Part shown: in pieces, positions 8,403-17,875 of the stretch
Layout of the letters: every line of letters begins with the position of its first letter
How positions within the stretch are numbered: the stretch's first letter is position 1
Assembly: GCA_019358945.1 (NCBI GenBank)
Contig: JAHHIE010000035.1
Span: 1 to 64,000 of the forward strand
Source: Stenomitos rutilans HA7619-LM2
GTDB taxonomy: Bacteria; Cyanobacteriota; Cyanobacteriia; Leptolyngbyales; Leptolyngbyaceae
Direction: 5' to 3'
Length of the DNA: 64,000 nucleotides
Position numbers and translations under genes: made by a program
The notes under the pieces: generated by a model
Told to the model about the DNA's origin: nothing
What the model saw: the letters and a program-made list of their open reading frames with translations, nothing else
The model's database searches: none

Positions 8403-9590
8403 CTATCGACTGATTCGTACTAGCAAAATACCGCCAAACACCAAACCGATGAGTGTTGGTAGCCAGCCTGCCAAAAAAGACGACAGGATATCGAATTGGT
8501 AGAGCGCTTCGCAAATGCTGATAAAGAGGTAGTAGGACACAATCAGCACCAGACTGATGCCAAAGCTGGTGCCCCTGCCAACCCCGCGACGGGGCTGGGT
8601 GCCTAATGTTGCTCCCACTAGCCCAAACACCAGACAGGCGAAGGGAAACGCCATTTTTTGATCAACGCGCAGAGTGAGTTTGCGAATTTCCTTCTGATTC
8701 CCTGTCTGGTTAATGAGGCTCAAGTATTCCTGAATTTGGGCGATATTCATTTCGCCAGGATCGAGAGAGGTTTGAGCAATGTCGAGGGGAGTACGTGGCA
8801 GTTGAATCTGTTGCTGCTCAAAGCGGATGATATTACGATAGGAGCCGTCCGGTGCAACGACGTAGATGGTGCCGTTGAAGAAATCCCAGGTCTTTTGGTC
8901 GGTGTTCCAGAGCGCTGCTTCGGATGCCACGATCTGGTTTAAGCCATCCTGTGAGAAATCAAGAATGGTCAGCCCTTTCATCCGCTTGCCATCGAACTGT
9001 TTGGCATAAAAAATGCGAGAGAGGGCTTTATCGCGGCTGCCGTCTGGCTGCTTGAAATCCCGAAATTCCTGATACAGGATATTCTTTTCTCGAAACGATG
9101 GCTCTTTTTTGTTGAGGGCTGCATCCAGCGTTTGTGATGCCTGCCGATTGGCAGCAGGTACGATCGCTTCGTTAAACGCAAAGGTAATGCCTGTGACCAG
9201 TAACCCCATCAGAATCGCCGGAGTAATCAGCCGATAAATGCTAACCCCACAGCTCCGGAGTGCAATAAGTTCGCTGTCACTCGAAAGCCGTCCATACACA
9301 GTTAAGCAGGACAGCAACATCGACATGGGAAACGACAATCCCACGAAGTAGGGCAACTTGAGGAAAAAGACCTGAGCCGCGATCGAGACTGGCAAACCTG
9401 CTTCCGTCACCCGTCGCACTAGATCGAACAACACGCCGATCGCCACCCCAATTGACGAAAACGCCACCACCCCAAACAAAAAGGGCATCACTAACTCATT
9501 AGCGATATAGCGATCCATCACCGAAATCCCAGGTATGGGCAAACCAAAAGATTTTAAGGGCGGTGGATTTGCTGGAGTGATTGAAGCCAT
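8403..9590 (-). CDS. lptF: LptF/LptG-type lipopolysaccharide export permease
   Basis: This 395-aa YjgP/YjgQ family protein has three N-terminal membrane helices, a periplasmic beta-jellyroll domain (about 140-290) and three C-terminal helices. The helix-1 block (MDRYIANELVMPFLFGV) and the C-terminal PFACLVFGLVGATLG segment are typical. With LptB it forms the inner-membrane ABC transporter that lifts lipopolysaccharide from the membrane and feeds it to the LptA bridge. Cyanobacteria commonly carry a single LptF/G-like gene, so it probably works as a homodimer. It lies downstream of lptA and lptB on the same strand; the 185-bp gap before it is filled with a low-complexity direct repeat. Confidence 0.88.
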   Translation of the reverse strand: MASITPANPPPLKSFGLPIPGISVMDRYIANELVMPFLFGVVAFSSIGVAIGVLFDLVRRVTEAGLPVSIAAQVFFLKLPYFVGLSFPMSMLLSCLTVYGRLSSDSELIALRSCGVSIYRLITPAILMGLLVTGITFAFNEAIVPAANRQASQTLDAALNKKEPSFREKNILYQEFRDFKQPDGSRDKALSRIFYAKQFDGKRMKGLTILDFSQDGLNQIVASEAALWNTDQKTWDFFNGTIYVVAPDGSYRNIIRFEQQQIQLPRTPLDIAQTSLDPGEMNIAQIQEYLSLINQTGNQKEIRKLTLRVDQKMAFPFACLVFGLVGATLGTQPRRGVGRGTSFGISLVLIVSYYLFISICEALYQFDILSSFLAGWLPTLIGLVFGGILLVRISR

Positions 9591-9775
9591 AGAGGGAAGG
9601 CAGAAGGTAAAAGGTAAAAGTGGGGAGTGGAGTGGAGAGTGAAAATCAAAAGCTGAAGGCTGAAGGTAGAAGGTAAAAGTGGGGAGTAGGGAGTAGGGTG
9701 AAAATCAAAGGCTGAACGCTGAACGCTTCATCAACTCAAAACTCAAAACTCTCCTTCCCCCCTCACACCTCACCT
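9591..9775. repeat. G/A-rich low-complexity direct repeat between lptB and lptF
   Basis: Two tandem imperfect copies, about 9602-9664 and 9668-9727, each contain AGAAGGTAAAA, GTGGGGAGT runs, GTGAAAATCAAA and GCTGAA motifs. This kind of GGGAGTAGGGAGTAGGG sequence is common between cyanobacterial genes. It carries no open frame. It lies within the probable lptA-lptB-lptF transcript. Confidence 0.7.
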
Positions 9776-10504
9776 CTAAGGCTGAAAGGCATCACCCAGA
9801 TAATACTGCCGCACTAACGGGTTGCTGTAGAGTTCTTCGGAACTGCCAGACGCCAAGATTTGTCCATCGCGCATGATGTAAGCACGATCGGTGATTGCCA
9901 GTGTTTCCCGGACGTTGTGATCGGTAATCAGAATGCCAATCTGACGATCGCGCAAGGTAGCAACAATCTGCTGAATTTCGGCAACAGCGATCGGGTCAAC
10001 TCCCGCAAACGGTTCATCCAGGAGCAAAAACTTTGGGCCATTGCGTCCCGCCGCCAGCGCTCTTGCTAGCTCAGTCCGCCGCCGCTCACCCCCCGATACT
10101 TGGGCACCTAGCGTATGAGCAACTTTTTCGAGTCGGAATTCCTTGAGCAAATAGCCCAAGCGATCGCGCCATTCATGCCGAGGCACGTGGGATTGCTCCA
10201 TGACCAGCAAAATATTTTCCTGCACGGTCAAATAGCGAAAAATGCTGGCTTCTTGCGCTAAATAGCCAATCCCTAACCGTGCGCGTCGATGCAAAGGCAG
10301 TGTTGTGATTTCGCTATCGTTCAACCAAACGCGCCCTTGATTGGGTTTCTCTAACCCTGTAGCGATATAAAACGTCGTCGTTTTGCCAGCGCCATTTGGC
10401 CCCAACAGTCCAACGACTTCGCCCTGAGACACCGAAAGACTGACGCGGCTGACGACAACCCGCGCTCCGTAGGATTTATGAACGTTTTCAAGCGCGATCT
10501 TCAA
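9776..10504 (-). CDS. lptB: Lipopolysaccharide export ATPase LptB
   Basis: This 242-aa ABC ATPase powers lipopolysaccharide transport with LptF. Walker A is GPNGAGKT (35-42), the signature is VSGGERRR and Walker B is FLLLDEPFAGVDP; the ITDHNVRETL H-loop region is the version typical of LptB. I chose a TTG start at 10504. An AGGAG lies 7 bp before it and the protein then begins LKIALENVHKSYG, the usual LptB start. A longer frame from a TTG at 10540 has no such site. It is 75 bp after lptA. Confidence 0.92.
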   Translation of the reverse strand: MKIALENVHKSYGARVVVSRVSLSVSQGEVVGLLGPNGAGKTTTFYIATGLEKPNQGRVWLNDSEITTLPLHRRARLGIGYLAQEASIFRYLTVQENILLVMEQSHVPRHEWRDRLGYLLKEFRLEKVAHTLGAQVSGGERRRTELARALAAGRNGPKFLLLDEPFAGVDPIAVAEIQQIVATLRDRQIGILITDHNVRETLAITDRAYIMRDGQILASGSSEELYSNPLVRQYYLGDAFQP

Positions 10505-10579
10505 CCGTCCACTCCTGGCTGTGCTGAGCAAAAAACACAAAGCTGACGACGATCTTATCGTGTATCAGCAGTTGCTGTC

Positions 10580-11167
10580 TCAGCGCGAACCGGGAGACGA
10601 TGGGTTAGAAAGCGGTGGAGCCAAATCTGTCTGCGAGCGCGGCAACGGAGGAACCGCAGGCGTAAACTCTGACTGAGGGTTAAAGGGCGCAGCATTAGGG
10701 GTTGGCGTTGGGGTTGGCGTCGCATCTGGAACAAGGTAGATAGACTCGACTTGCTTAGGCGCGTCTGGCAGTGCCACAAATTTACCTTCGTCAATCAGAT
10801 ACGTGACGGTTTCGCCTCGGAGACTATTACCTTGTTGCAAAACGTACACATTCCCACTCAGCACAATCCGGCGCTCCCGGCTGAAGTATTGCGCCTGAGC
10901 AGACGTTGCCTGGATTTGGCGAGCGGGGTAGTTGATTTGCACATTGCCGCGTGCTGTAATGACACCCGTTTTAGAGTTTGCTTCCTGGATGTCCGATCGC
11001 AGAGTGAGCGATCGGCCCGCTTCGGTTTGGGCATTCGCAGGACGATGGAACAGGAGAAACGACGCAGGGCCCTCTAACAGCAGAAGGGTCGTTAGAATGG
11101 ATGGAACGATCGCGGCTAATTTCAGTCGCTTTAAAGTGATATGAGGTGGGCGGAGAGAAGACATCAT
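10580..11167 (-). CDS. lptA: LptA/OstA-like periplasmic lipopolysaccharide bridge protein
   Basis: The 195-aa protein has an N-terminal signal sequence of about 46 residues ending at ANA before QTEAG. It is followed by an OstA/LptA beta-jellyroll of about 105 residues with ITARGNVQINY and RRIVLSGNVYVLQQGNSLRGE, the repeated G-N-V motif of the family. It is expected in the periplasm, linking the LptB/LptF pump to the outer-membrane LptD. The C-terminal 45 residues are rich in proline, threonine and serine (PTPTPTPN) and look disordered. No LptC-like gene is adjacent. ATGATG doublets give two possible starts; either leaves the signal intact. Confidence 0.87.
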   Translation of the reverse strand: MMSSLRPPHITLKRLKLAAIVPSILTTLLLLEGPASFLLFHRPANAQTEAGRSLTLRSDIQEANSKTGVITARGNVQINYPARQIQATSAQAQYFSRERRIVLSGNVYVLQQGNSLRGETVTYLIDEGKFVALPDAPKQVESIYLVPDATPTPTPTPNAAPFNPQSEFTPAVPPLPRSQTDLAPPLSNPSSPGSR

Positions 11168-11236
11168 GGGGCGGGTAACTCAGCGTGATGGCAAAAATGA
11201 CGATGAACGAGACATGACAGCGCTGACAGATGCTTT

Positions 11237-11379
11237 AGAGGATGTCTGAGAAGTGTCAGAGACGCTGCCTTCGCCCCCTTAATCCCCCAATTCTGGGGGA
11301 CTTCCACCTCAGAACCCCTCAAATTTGGGGGCAAGGGGGGCGGTTCGGGTAGGCATTCATACCTTTTAAGACATCCTCT
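11237..11379. mobile_element. MITE-like element, AGAGGATGTCT ends
   Basis: An 11-bp perfect inverted repeat, AGAGGATGTCT at 11237-11247 and its complement at 11369-11379, encloses about 120 bp. The inside is dominated by C-runs and G-runs (CCCCCTTAATCCCCC, GGGGGCAAGGGGGG) that can fold into a long hairpin. There is no coding sequence. The core resembles those of the elements at 11637 and 17560, but the ends differ. It lies upstream of lptA. The rest of 11168-11969 holds no gene that I can support. Confidence 0.6.
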
Positions 11380-11636
11380 TAGGTAGTTTACCCAATCCTA
11401 CTGAGCCTAAAGCCAATCCTGTAGAGTGGCAAGCTTGCATCCAGATGGGGCACTCAATGCAGCTTTCATTTAAGCATTGAATTGAACAATCCTCTTGATT
11501 TTATGACTGCTATTAGCGCGCGAAGTTGCCGTCCGATCGCGGTTCTAACCCGACAAACTGGCTCACGCTAGCTCCGCGCAGCTACAACGAAGTTCGACCG
11601 CTGTTAAATGAATACGATCGCCCATCTTGTAGCATT

Positions 11637-11748
11637 TAGGACTTACGCAAAAGCGGTCATCTTTCGCCCCCTAGCCCCCAATTTTGGGGGAACCGTCTCA
11701 ATCAAAGCCCCCAAGATTGGGGGTTTGGGGGCAAATGCGTAAGTCCTA
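11637..11748. mobile_element. MITE-like element, TAGGACTTACGCA ends
   Basis: A perfect 13-bp inverted repeat, TAGGACTTACGCA at 11637-11649 and TGCGTAAGTCCTA at 11736-11748, bounds a 112-bp C-rich/G-rich element with AGCCCCCAATTTTGGGGG in its core. It has no frame of its own. A second, decayed relative lies at about 17560-17660. This looks like a non-autonomous element moved by a transposase encoded elsewhere. Confidence 0.7.
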
Positions 11749-11969
11749 GCATTATTGCTGCACAGTAGCTCTCGTCGGGTTGCAGCAACGTACCGTTTTG
11801 TTGAGCATGCTTGATATACCTCCCGCTCAAGAAGTATTTAACGACTAAAGGCCCAGCAATTCTTAGCGTCTGTTTGGCGGGGAAGTTTGTAGGGTATACC
11901 ATGAGAGCCTATAACCGTTGAGCTGCGATCGTTAAAGGCAGCTTCTATCAGCATTGAAGGCATAGATTC

Positions 11970-13028
11970 ATGACAAAACGACGCGTCGGGCTATTGTTTG
12001 GGGGCTGTTCCGGTGAGCATGAGGTTTCGATCGCTTCAGCACGCGCCATCGCTCAGGCATTCAGCACCAGCCCAAACGAAACAGATTACACCCTGTTATC
12101 GTTTTATATTCAAAAAAATGGTCAGTGGTGCGATGGCGCGATCGCCCAACAGGTGTTGTCATCAGGCCAGCCGCTTCTATCAAATCACCAGCCTGGTGCC
12201 TCATCTACGCGCTGGCTTTTGCCTCCAACGGTTGCCGATGTAGACGTTTGGTTTCCGATCCTGCATGGCCCCAACGGTGAAGATGGTACGGTTCAGGGGC
12301 TCCTACAGCTGATGCAGGTGCCCTTCGTTGGTTCTGGCATTCTGGGGTCAGCGATTGGGATGGACAAACTCGCCATGAAAATGGTGTTTGCCCAAGCTGG
12401 ATTACCTCAGGTCAACTACAGAGCCGTCAGCCGCGCACAGGTGCAGTTAGCCTCTATCAATCCAAAGCTGTGTGATGAGCTTGAAGCCGCACTCGCTTAC
12501 CCCTGTTTTGTCAAACCTGCTAATCTAGGCTCCTCCGTTGGCATCTCTAAGGTGAGAACGCGTGCCCAACTTGAAGCCGCTCTAGACAGTGCTGCTAGCT
12601 ACGATCGCCGCCTCATTGTCGAAGCAGGTGTGGCTGCCCGCGAGTTAGAGTGTGCCGTTCTCGGTAACGATCAACCCGCCGCTTCGGTTGTGGGTGAAAT
12701 CACATACCAAAGCGATTTTTATGACTACGAAACCAAATACACCGAAGGTAAAGCGGCTTGGATTATCCCTGCCGACTTACCAGAGTCAATCGCTACTCAA
12801 ATACAAGCAATGGCAGTCCAAGCATTTAGCGCGATCGATGCGGCTGGCATTGCACGAGTAGACTTCTTCTACGTTGAAGCAACCGGAGACATCTTTATCA
12901 ACGAAATCAACACTATGCCAGGATTTACCGCTACCAGCATGTATCCCCAACTTTGGGCGGCAAGCGGCATCACCTTTCCCGCGCTCGTCGATCGCCTGGT
13001 TCAACTTGCCTTTGATCGCCACGCCTAG
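11970..13028 (+). CDS. ddl: D-alanine--D-alanine ligase
   Basis: This 352-aa ATP-grasp enzyme joins two D-alanines for the peptidoglycan stem peptide in the cytosol. It opens with [19 protein letters not shown], the family's first signature, followed by [18 protein letters not shown] and [18 protein letters not shown]. The ATP-grasp part contains [15 protein letters not shown], and the metal-binding [17 protein letters not shown] motif is near the C-terminus. Length is normal. A TTGAAGGCATAG stretch precedes the ATG but no strong ribosome site is seen. It is convergent with the sulfur-carrier gene. Whether this is the only ddl of the genome cannot be judged from the window. Confidence 0.95.
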   Translation: MTKRRVGLLFGGCSGEHEVSIASARAIAQAFSTSPNETDYTLLSFYIQKNGQWCDGAIAQQVLSSGQPLLSNHQPGASSTRWLLPPTVADVDVWFPILHGPNGEDGTVQGLLQLMQVPFVGSGILGSAIGMDKLAMKMVFAQAGLPQVNYRAVSRAQVQLASINPKLCDELEAALAYPCFVKPANLGSSVGISKVRTRAQLEAALDSAASYDRRLIVEAGVAARELECAVLGNDQPAASVVGEITYQSDFYDYETKYTEGKAAWIIPADLPESIATQIQAMAVQAFSAIDAAGIARVDFFYVEATGDIFINEINTMPGFTATSMYPQLWAASGITFPALVDRLVQLAFDRHA

Positions 13029-13094
13029 TATCCTATTGCAGCTTGCTCGCTTGAACCAGCAAAATGGTGGCGGATCGCCCCTCTACTTCAGTCC

Positions 13095-13352
13095 TCAACC
13101 ACCGCTTACTGGGGGAATGAGGACGACCTCGTCTCCATCATGCATCACCGTATCGGATGCTACAAACTGAAAATTAATGCCAAATCGCGTTAAGTCGTGC
13201 CATTGTGCTAATTGTGGATGCTCAGCAATGAGGCGATCGCGCACTGTAGCAACCGTTGCGCCGTAATCAACATCCATTTGCAGTTCTGAACCGCAAGCTT
13301 CTTGATACGCCGCGAAGAGCTTGACGGTGATCGTAATGGTAGGCATAGGCAT
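13095..13352 (-). CDS. MoaD/ThiS-family sulfur carrier protein
   Basis: The 85-aa protein has the ubiquitin-like beta-grasp pattern: ITVKLFAAYQEACGSE at the start, VRDRLIAEHP in the helix and DGDEVVLIPPVSGG at the end. The C-terminal Gly-Gly, which is adenylated and thiocarboxylated in this family, is present. The LFA start and IPPVSGG end fit MoaD (molybdopterin synthase small subunit) better than ThiS. No other molybdopterin gene is nearby and thiC is 2 kb away, so the context does not decide. ATG codons one and three of the frame are both possible starts. Confidence 0.85.
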   Translation of the reverse strand: MPMPTITITVKLFAAYQEACGSELQMDVDYGATVATVRDRLIAEHPQLAQWHDLTRFGINFQFVASDTVMHDGDEVVLIPPVSGG

Positions 13353-14084
13353 GAAGCTAGAGAAAAAACGTATAGCAGTGAGCAGTCTGATGAAGGGTAC
13401 TCTAAACCCTCTTTACAATCTACAACTTTACTTGCCCAGCACCTTTTCAAGCTACCTGAGATGGTCATCTAGTCAAGCAGCAAAGCAGTGTGTCGCAATA
13501 GGCACAAACTTTAGCTCTTCAAGTGAGTAAAGCATCCTCATAAAGGTGTATATTTCTCACCCAAACGGGCGACTTCAAAGAAAAGAATAAATCTTTTGTA
13601 AAGACAAGCACATGAGCTGATAGTCGTTATTGGCTAATCTACTATTGGAGCTAAGCATTCTGAGCAAACAGGGAGCAACATCGGTATGTACCGATCGCTC
13701 TTTTAATTCATCTGACGATCAAAAATTGGTACAGGGCTTAATATTGCTCTGCTTCAAATGATTTTTCTGTAAAGCCGTTCAGCGATGACCGTTCAGCCTT
13801 GGTGCCTCATTCTATATTGTATTTGTCACAGCTTACTCTGAGACAAGCATCTTACTGGTAGAAAAAGTCTCAAACACAAAATCGTCTTACGGATTTTACA
13901 TACGTTTTACGTTTTTAACAGTCTTCAAGCGCATTTTGAGATTTGAGAATGTTCTGTTTTTAATCATCAACGTTTCTGTAAAGTAAATGTTTTTTGATTT
14001 AGAAATTTAGTTGAACGCGTTGAACAACTTCATTTCAATAAGCTGACAAGCAGGCTTAGGCTCCATCTATTAAATCCGAAGAAC
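13353..14084. other. AT-rich intergenic region upstream of the glycosyltransferase
   Basis: About 730 bp without a convincing gene. The sequence is clearly more AT-rich than its neighbours, especially 13900-14060, with TTTTTGATTT-like runs. It holds the promoters of the divergently oriented sulfur carrier and glycosyltransferase genes, but I cannot assign -35/-10 boxes with confidence. No tRNA or inverted-repeat element is seen. Confidence 0.5.
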
Positions 14085-15146
14085 ATGACTGGAAATTCTT
14101 TAGGCTCTATTCTTCTGAAAAAACGCTTGATTACTCAGAGCCAGCTCGAACAAGCCCTGCGGAAGCAGCGCCAGCAAGCCAAAGCGTGCGGCTGGCAGTT
14201 ATTAGGAGAAATTCTCGTGGACGATCGAGTCATTAGCAGACGCGCTTTGGAGAACGCACTTGCGACGCAAGCACAGCTTAACGAAGTTCACAGTTTGCAG
14301 GCTGATTTTGAGCCTAGTCAGATTGATATTCTCAACGTTTCGATCGATAATATGTCGATGCATGAACTGCTCGATCAGCTTCATAACGGTGTCGTACTAA
14401 CCCCAAACGTTGACCATGTTATGAAGCTACAAAAAGATCCAGACTTTCTCAGAGCTTATGCCCTTGCTGACTATAGAGTTTGTGATAGCCAGGTCTTGAT
14501 GTACGCATCTAAATTCTTAGGCACTCCATTCAAAGAGAAGGTTTCAGGCTCCGATCTCTTCCCAAGATTCTGTGAGTTTCATCAATACAACGACGGCATA
14601 ACCGTCTTCTTGCTTGGTGGCGCTAAGGGCGTTGCAGCACAGGCGAAGAATAATATTAATGAGAGGCTTGATCGAGAAATCGTGATCGGCGCTCATTCGC
14701 CGTCTTTTGGTTTTGAGAAAGACGAACAGGAATGCCTGGAAATCGTTGAAATGATTAATCAATCTAAAGCGACCGTTTTAGCGGTTGGCGTCGGTGCGCC
14801 AAAGCAAGAAAAGTGGATTTATAAGTACAAGCACAAGCTGCCCCACGTCAAAATTTTCATGGCAGTCGGAGCGACGCTCGATTTTGAGGCGGGTGTTCTT
14901 AAGCGTTCGCCAAAATGGATGAGTGACTTGGGCATCGAGTGGCTGTTCCGCATTTATTGTGATCCACAGCGACTTTGGAAGCGCTATCTTGTTGAGGATT
15001 TGCCATTTTTCTGGCTACTGTTACAGCAAAAGTTTGGCCTCTACACGCCACCTCGCTTTGAAACGCTCGATCGACGGCATGTACCAGTGAATGTGAAGGT
15101 CACTGTTAATCGTTTGCTGAGAAAGCGTGCCACGACGAAAGTGTAA
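14085..15146 (+). CDS. WecG/TagA/CpsF glycosyltransferase with N-terminal MshEN-like domain
   Basis: Two modules are visible in 353 aa. Residues 1-70 hold two helical repeats, LGSILLKKRLITQSQLEQAL and LLGEILVDDRVISRRALENAL. These match the type II secretion ATPase N-terminal (GspE-N/MshEN) pattern, which in some proteins binds cyclic di-GMP. Residues about 95-330 form a GT26 WecG/TagA/CpsF transferase: LTPNVDHVMKL, an aspartate in VCDSQVLM, GVGAPKQEKWI, VGATLDFEAG and a C-terminal EWLFRIYCDPQRLWKRYL. GT26 enzymes add N-acetylmannosamine-type sugars to lipid-linked precursors on the inner face of the membrane. The usual active-site DG is CDS here. The gene stands alone. It probably takes part in exopolysaccharide or cell-wall glycan synthesis. 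Confidence 0.85.
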   Translation: MTGNSLGSILLKKRLITQSQLEQALRKQRQQAKACGWQLLGEILVDDRVISRRALENALATQAQLNEVHSLQADFEPSQIDILNVSIDNMSMHELLDQLHNGVVLTPNVDHVMKLQKDPDFLRAYALADYRVCDSQVLMYASKFLGTPFKEKVSGSDLFPRFCEFHQYNDGITVFLLGGAKGVAAQAKNNINERLDREIVIGAHSPSFGFEKDEQECLEIVEMINQSKATVLAVGVGAPKQEKWIYKYKHKLPHVKIFMAVGATLDFEAGVLKRSPKWMSDLGIEWLFRIYCDPQRLWKRYLVEDLPFFWLLLQQKFGLYTPPRFETLDRRHVPVNVKVTVNRLLRKRATTKV

Positions 15147-15327
15147 ACGACAACCCCTCACAGCAGCCTTATTTCACCCTTCTCTAAGGAAGGTCGCTGC
15201 TTAAAGCCAGCTATGGGCTGCGGTTGTCCTTTTTGAGAGTCAGATTGTTAGATATACAGCGCTTTTGCCCATGTGCATACTTTTTGGTACGTGCCGACTC
15301 ATATCTGCATAGGGTGATAGAATCACA

Positions 15328-15409
15328 GTCAAGCTAGGGGTGTTTGCTGCGGCAGGCTGAGATAGTCCCTTAGAACCTGAGCTTGGGTAATGCCAGCGGA
15401 GGGAAGCTG
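15328..15409 (+). promoter_or_regulatory. TPP riboswitch (THI element)
   Basis: The thi-box landmarks are all present in order: GGGGTG (15337-15342), GGCTGAGAT (15355-15363), CCCTTAGAACCTGA (15367-15380), TGGGTAATGCCAGCG (15384-15398) and GAGGGAAGCTG. They should fold into the two-arm TPP aptamer that lowers expression of thiC when thiamin pyrophosphate is plentiful. It ends 19 bp before the thiC start, leaving no room for a separate terminator, so control by sequestering the ribosome site is more likely. Confidence 0.95.
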
Positions 15410-15428
15410 TTTATCTGAGGAATCGAAT

Positions 15429-16802
15429 ATGCGGACAGAATGGGTCGCCAAGCGTCGTGGACAAAGCAATGTGTCCCAGATGTACTTTGCTCGTCAGGGC
15501 TTGCTTACAGAAGAGATGCAGTACGTGACGCAGCGGGAGCAGTTGCCACCAGCGCTAATTCTAGATGAGGTGGCGCGAGGGCGTATGATTATCCCTGCCA
15601 ATATTAACCATCCTAATTTGGAGCCAATGGCGATCGGCATCGCCTCAAAATGCAAAGTCAATGCGAACATTGGCGCTTCTCCTAATTCGTCTAATCTGCA
15701 AGAAGAGGTAGACAAACTGCTTCTAGCCGTGAAATATGGTGCCGATACGGTGATGGACTTATCAACAGGTGGCGGCGATCTCGATGAAATTCGCACAGCC
15801 ATCATCCGGGCTTCATCGGTACCGATCGGAACGGTGCCTATTTATCAGGCACTAGAGAGCGTACATGGCACGATCGAAAAACTAACGCCCGACGACTTCC
15901 TGCACATCATCGAAAAGCATGCTCAGCAGGGCGTTGATTACATGACCATTCATGCGGGAATTTTGATTGAGCACTTACCCTTAGTGCGTGATCGCATTAC
16001 AGGCATTGTGTCTCGCGGGGGTGGCATTATTGCTCGTTGGATGCTGCACCATCACAAACAGAATCCTCTTTATACCCACTTCCAGGACATCATCGAAATT
16101 TTCAAGCGTTATGATGTCTCCTTTAGCCTGGGCGACTCGCTCCGTCCTGGTTGCACGCATGATGCGTCTGATGCTGCACAGTTGGCAGAGCTTAAAACAC
16201 TGGGACAACTCACCCGCAAAGCCTGGGAGCATGATGTGCAGGTAATGGTAGAAGGCCCTGGTCACGTGCCAATGGATCAGATTGAGTTCAATGTGCGAAA
16301 GCAGATGGAGGAATGCTCAGAAGCGCCCTTTTACGTTCTGGGGCCACTTGTGACGGACATTGCGCCTGGGTATGACCACATTACGTCGGCGATCGGTGCA
16401 GCAATGGCTGGTTGGTACGGTACAGCAATGCTGTGCTACGTCACACCAAAAGAGCATTTGGGTCTGCCCAATGCCGAAGATGTTCGCAATGGCTTGATTG
16501 CTTACAAGATTGCGGCTCATGCGGCAGATATTGCACGACATCGACCAGGCGCACGCGATCGCGATGATGAACTTTCCCAAGCCCGCTACAACTTTGATTG
16601 GAATCGCCAGTTTGAGCTATCGCTCGATCCTGAGCGTGCGAAGGAGTATCACGACGAAACTCTGCCAGCCGATATTTATAAAACGGCTGAGTTCTGCTCG
16701 ATGTGTGGCCCAAAGTTCTGCCCAATGCAGACAAAGGTCGATGCTGACGCTCTTACAGAACTGGAGAAGTTCTTAGCAAAGGACTCTATTGTCTCTGTTT
16801 AA
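15429..16802 (+). CDS. thiC: Phosphomethylpyrimidine synthase ThiC
   Basis: This 457-aa radical-SAM enzyme converts aminoimidazole ribotide to the pyrimidine half of thiamin. The radical-SAM Fe-S motif lies near the C-terminus, CSMCGPKFC, with C423, C426 and C431 in the CX2CX4C spacing special to ThiC. Core blocks such as [22 protein letters not shown] and [12 protein letters not shown] are intact. The short length without the extra N-terminal domain of the E. coli enzyme is normal for cyanobacteria. I chose the ATG at 15429 because it follows the TPP riboswitch directly; upstream in-frame codons fall inside the aptamer. Confidence 0.97.
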   Translation: MRTEWVAKRRGQSNVSQMYFARQGLLTEEMQYVTQREQLPPALILDEVARGRMIIPANINHPNLEPMAIGIASKCKVNANIGASPNSSNLQEEVDKLLLAVKYGADTVMDLSTGGGDLDEIRTAIIRASSVPIGTVPIYQALESVHGTIEKLTPDDFLHIIEKHAQQGVDYMTIHAGILIEHLPLVRDRITGIVSRGGGIIARWMLHHHKQNPLYTHFQDIIEIFKRYDVSFSLGDSLRPGCTHDASDAAQLAELKTLGQLTRKAWEHDVQVMVEGPGHVPMDQIEFNVRKQMEECSEAPFYVLGPLVTDIAPGYDHITSAIGAAMAGWYGTAMLCYVTPKEHLGLPNAEDVRNGLIAYKIAAHAADIARHRPGARDRDDELSQARYNFDWNRQFELSLDPERAKEYHDETLPADIYKTAEFCSMCGPKFCPMQTKVDADALTELEKFLAKDSIVSV

Positions 16803-16962
16803 CCTTGGGTGCAGTCAGTAGGGGTTTCCTGATCATACTGAGGCTCTCTCAAAGCAGTCAGCGGTCAGCTTTTAGCCCATTAAGCAGGCTCAGTTTCATG
16901 CCGTTCGGTTACTTAGCACGTTAATTTTTAAGTACTGTAGTGGTTTAATGCATCCCTACAAC

Positions 16963-16998
16963 CAAGAGCAGGGATTCAGATGTGAACCCCTGCTCTTG
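16963..16998. terminator. Hairpin between convergent thiC and DUF1232 genes
   Basis: An 11-bp perfect stem, CAAGAGCAGGG at 16963-16973 and its complement at 16988-16998, sits between two genes that converge. It could end both transcripts, although no clear T-run follows on either side, so it may be a mRNA 3' stabiliser and not a classic intrinsic terminator. Confidence 0.45.
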
Positions 16999-17062
16999 AG
17001 TGTTAATAGAAGCGGTTTTTGTAGAAGAAGGCGATCGCTGATGAGCGTCATTGCCGGCCTGC

Positions 17063-17374
17063 TTAGTCTGCTGATACAGCATTGACATCAACCGTTTTTG
17101 CCTCTGGTTTGAACCCTGGCTCTGCTGTGCTAGCTGTTTGAACAGGGCCTTCATCTTTTTGACCTTTTAGCCGCTCTAGTGCCCAGGTAGACAACTCAGC
17201 AACTAAAAGAGTGGCAATCAAGCCATCATCAATCCACCCAATGATGGGAATAAAGTCTGGGGAAATATCAAAGGGGCTGATGAGGTAAAGCAATGAACCG
17301 CCAATAATCCACCAGCGGTACTTAGGGTTCCGAATAACATTACGATACCAGTCTGTGATCGAGTCTTTCATCAA
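17063..17374 (-). CDS. DUF1232 (YkvA-like) membrane protein
   Basis: The 103-aa protein has the DUF1232 core YLISPFDISPDFIPIIGWIDDG (about 30-51) in a hydrophobic context, with one or two membrane helices before it and one after. The C-terminal 35 residues are polar and look disordered. DUF1232 proteins are widespread, small and membrane-bound, and their function is unknown. ATG codons one and two are both possible starts; an AGGAGACACG stretch upstream supports them. It is convergent with thiC. Confidence 0.85.
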   Translation of the reverse strand: MMKDSITDWYRNVIRNPKYRWWIIGGSLLYLISPFDISPDFIPIIGWIDDGLIATLLVAELSTWALERLKGQKDEGPVQTASTAEPGFKPEAKTVDVNAVSAD

Positions 17375-17875
17375 CGTGTCTCCTCTCGTTACATTTAAAT
17401 CTTGGCAGATTGCTCACGATAGTTCCGGTGTGGATAACCTCCCGTATGTGGGAGGGCATCAGTACGGTGTCTTAAAGAAGGAATGGTAAGGGACAGAAAT
17501 GTACCTTTAGATAGTTGCTTGTGTGAGTCGAAAGATCGTTGACCCTTTAGGGCTCGCGCAGTTGTCCCCTTAAATCCCCCCATCCTGGGGGACTTTGAGT
17601 TCTTGCTCCCTCAAAGTTGGGGGCCAGGGGGCAGTTTTGCAAGAATTTGCGTAAGTTCTAACCCTTTTTAGAGCCAGTAGGGGCATTCGTTCGATCGCCT
17701 TTTGTCAACTTGAAGCGTAGCTCCAAAAAGTGCAACATTTCGCATCATTTTGACTGAAGTTTCATCTGTCTGCTTGAATGAGGTTCTAAATCTCTAAAAT
17801 TAAGTAGCTCTAGCTTAAGAGGCAGGACTGGGCAGAAATCCTAAGATCGGGAACGTAAGGGGAGTAGAACACACT
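17375..17875. other. Intergenic region with a decayed C-rich repeat element
   Basis: About 500 bp without a gene. From about 17560 to 17660 lies a C-rich/G-rich block (CCCCCCATCCTGGGGGAC and GGGGGCCAGGGGGCAG) ending in TGCGTAAGTTCTA at 17648-17660. That differs by one base from the right end of the element at 11637-11748. The matching left end is missing, so this looks like a truncated copy. The part just before 17876 should hold the exbB promoter. Confidence 0.5.

Noticed and set aside
11702-11902. 66-aa minus-strand frame
   Set aside because: It overlaps the MITE-like element at 11637-11748 and has no protein-like features.
15150-15233. Possible terminator after the WecG-type gene, ending in CCTTTTTG
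   Set aside because: The large stem needs many mismatches; only the short T-run is convincing.
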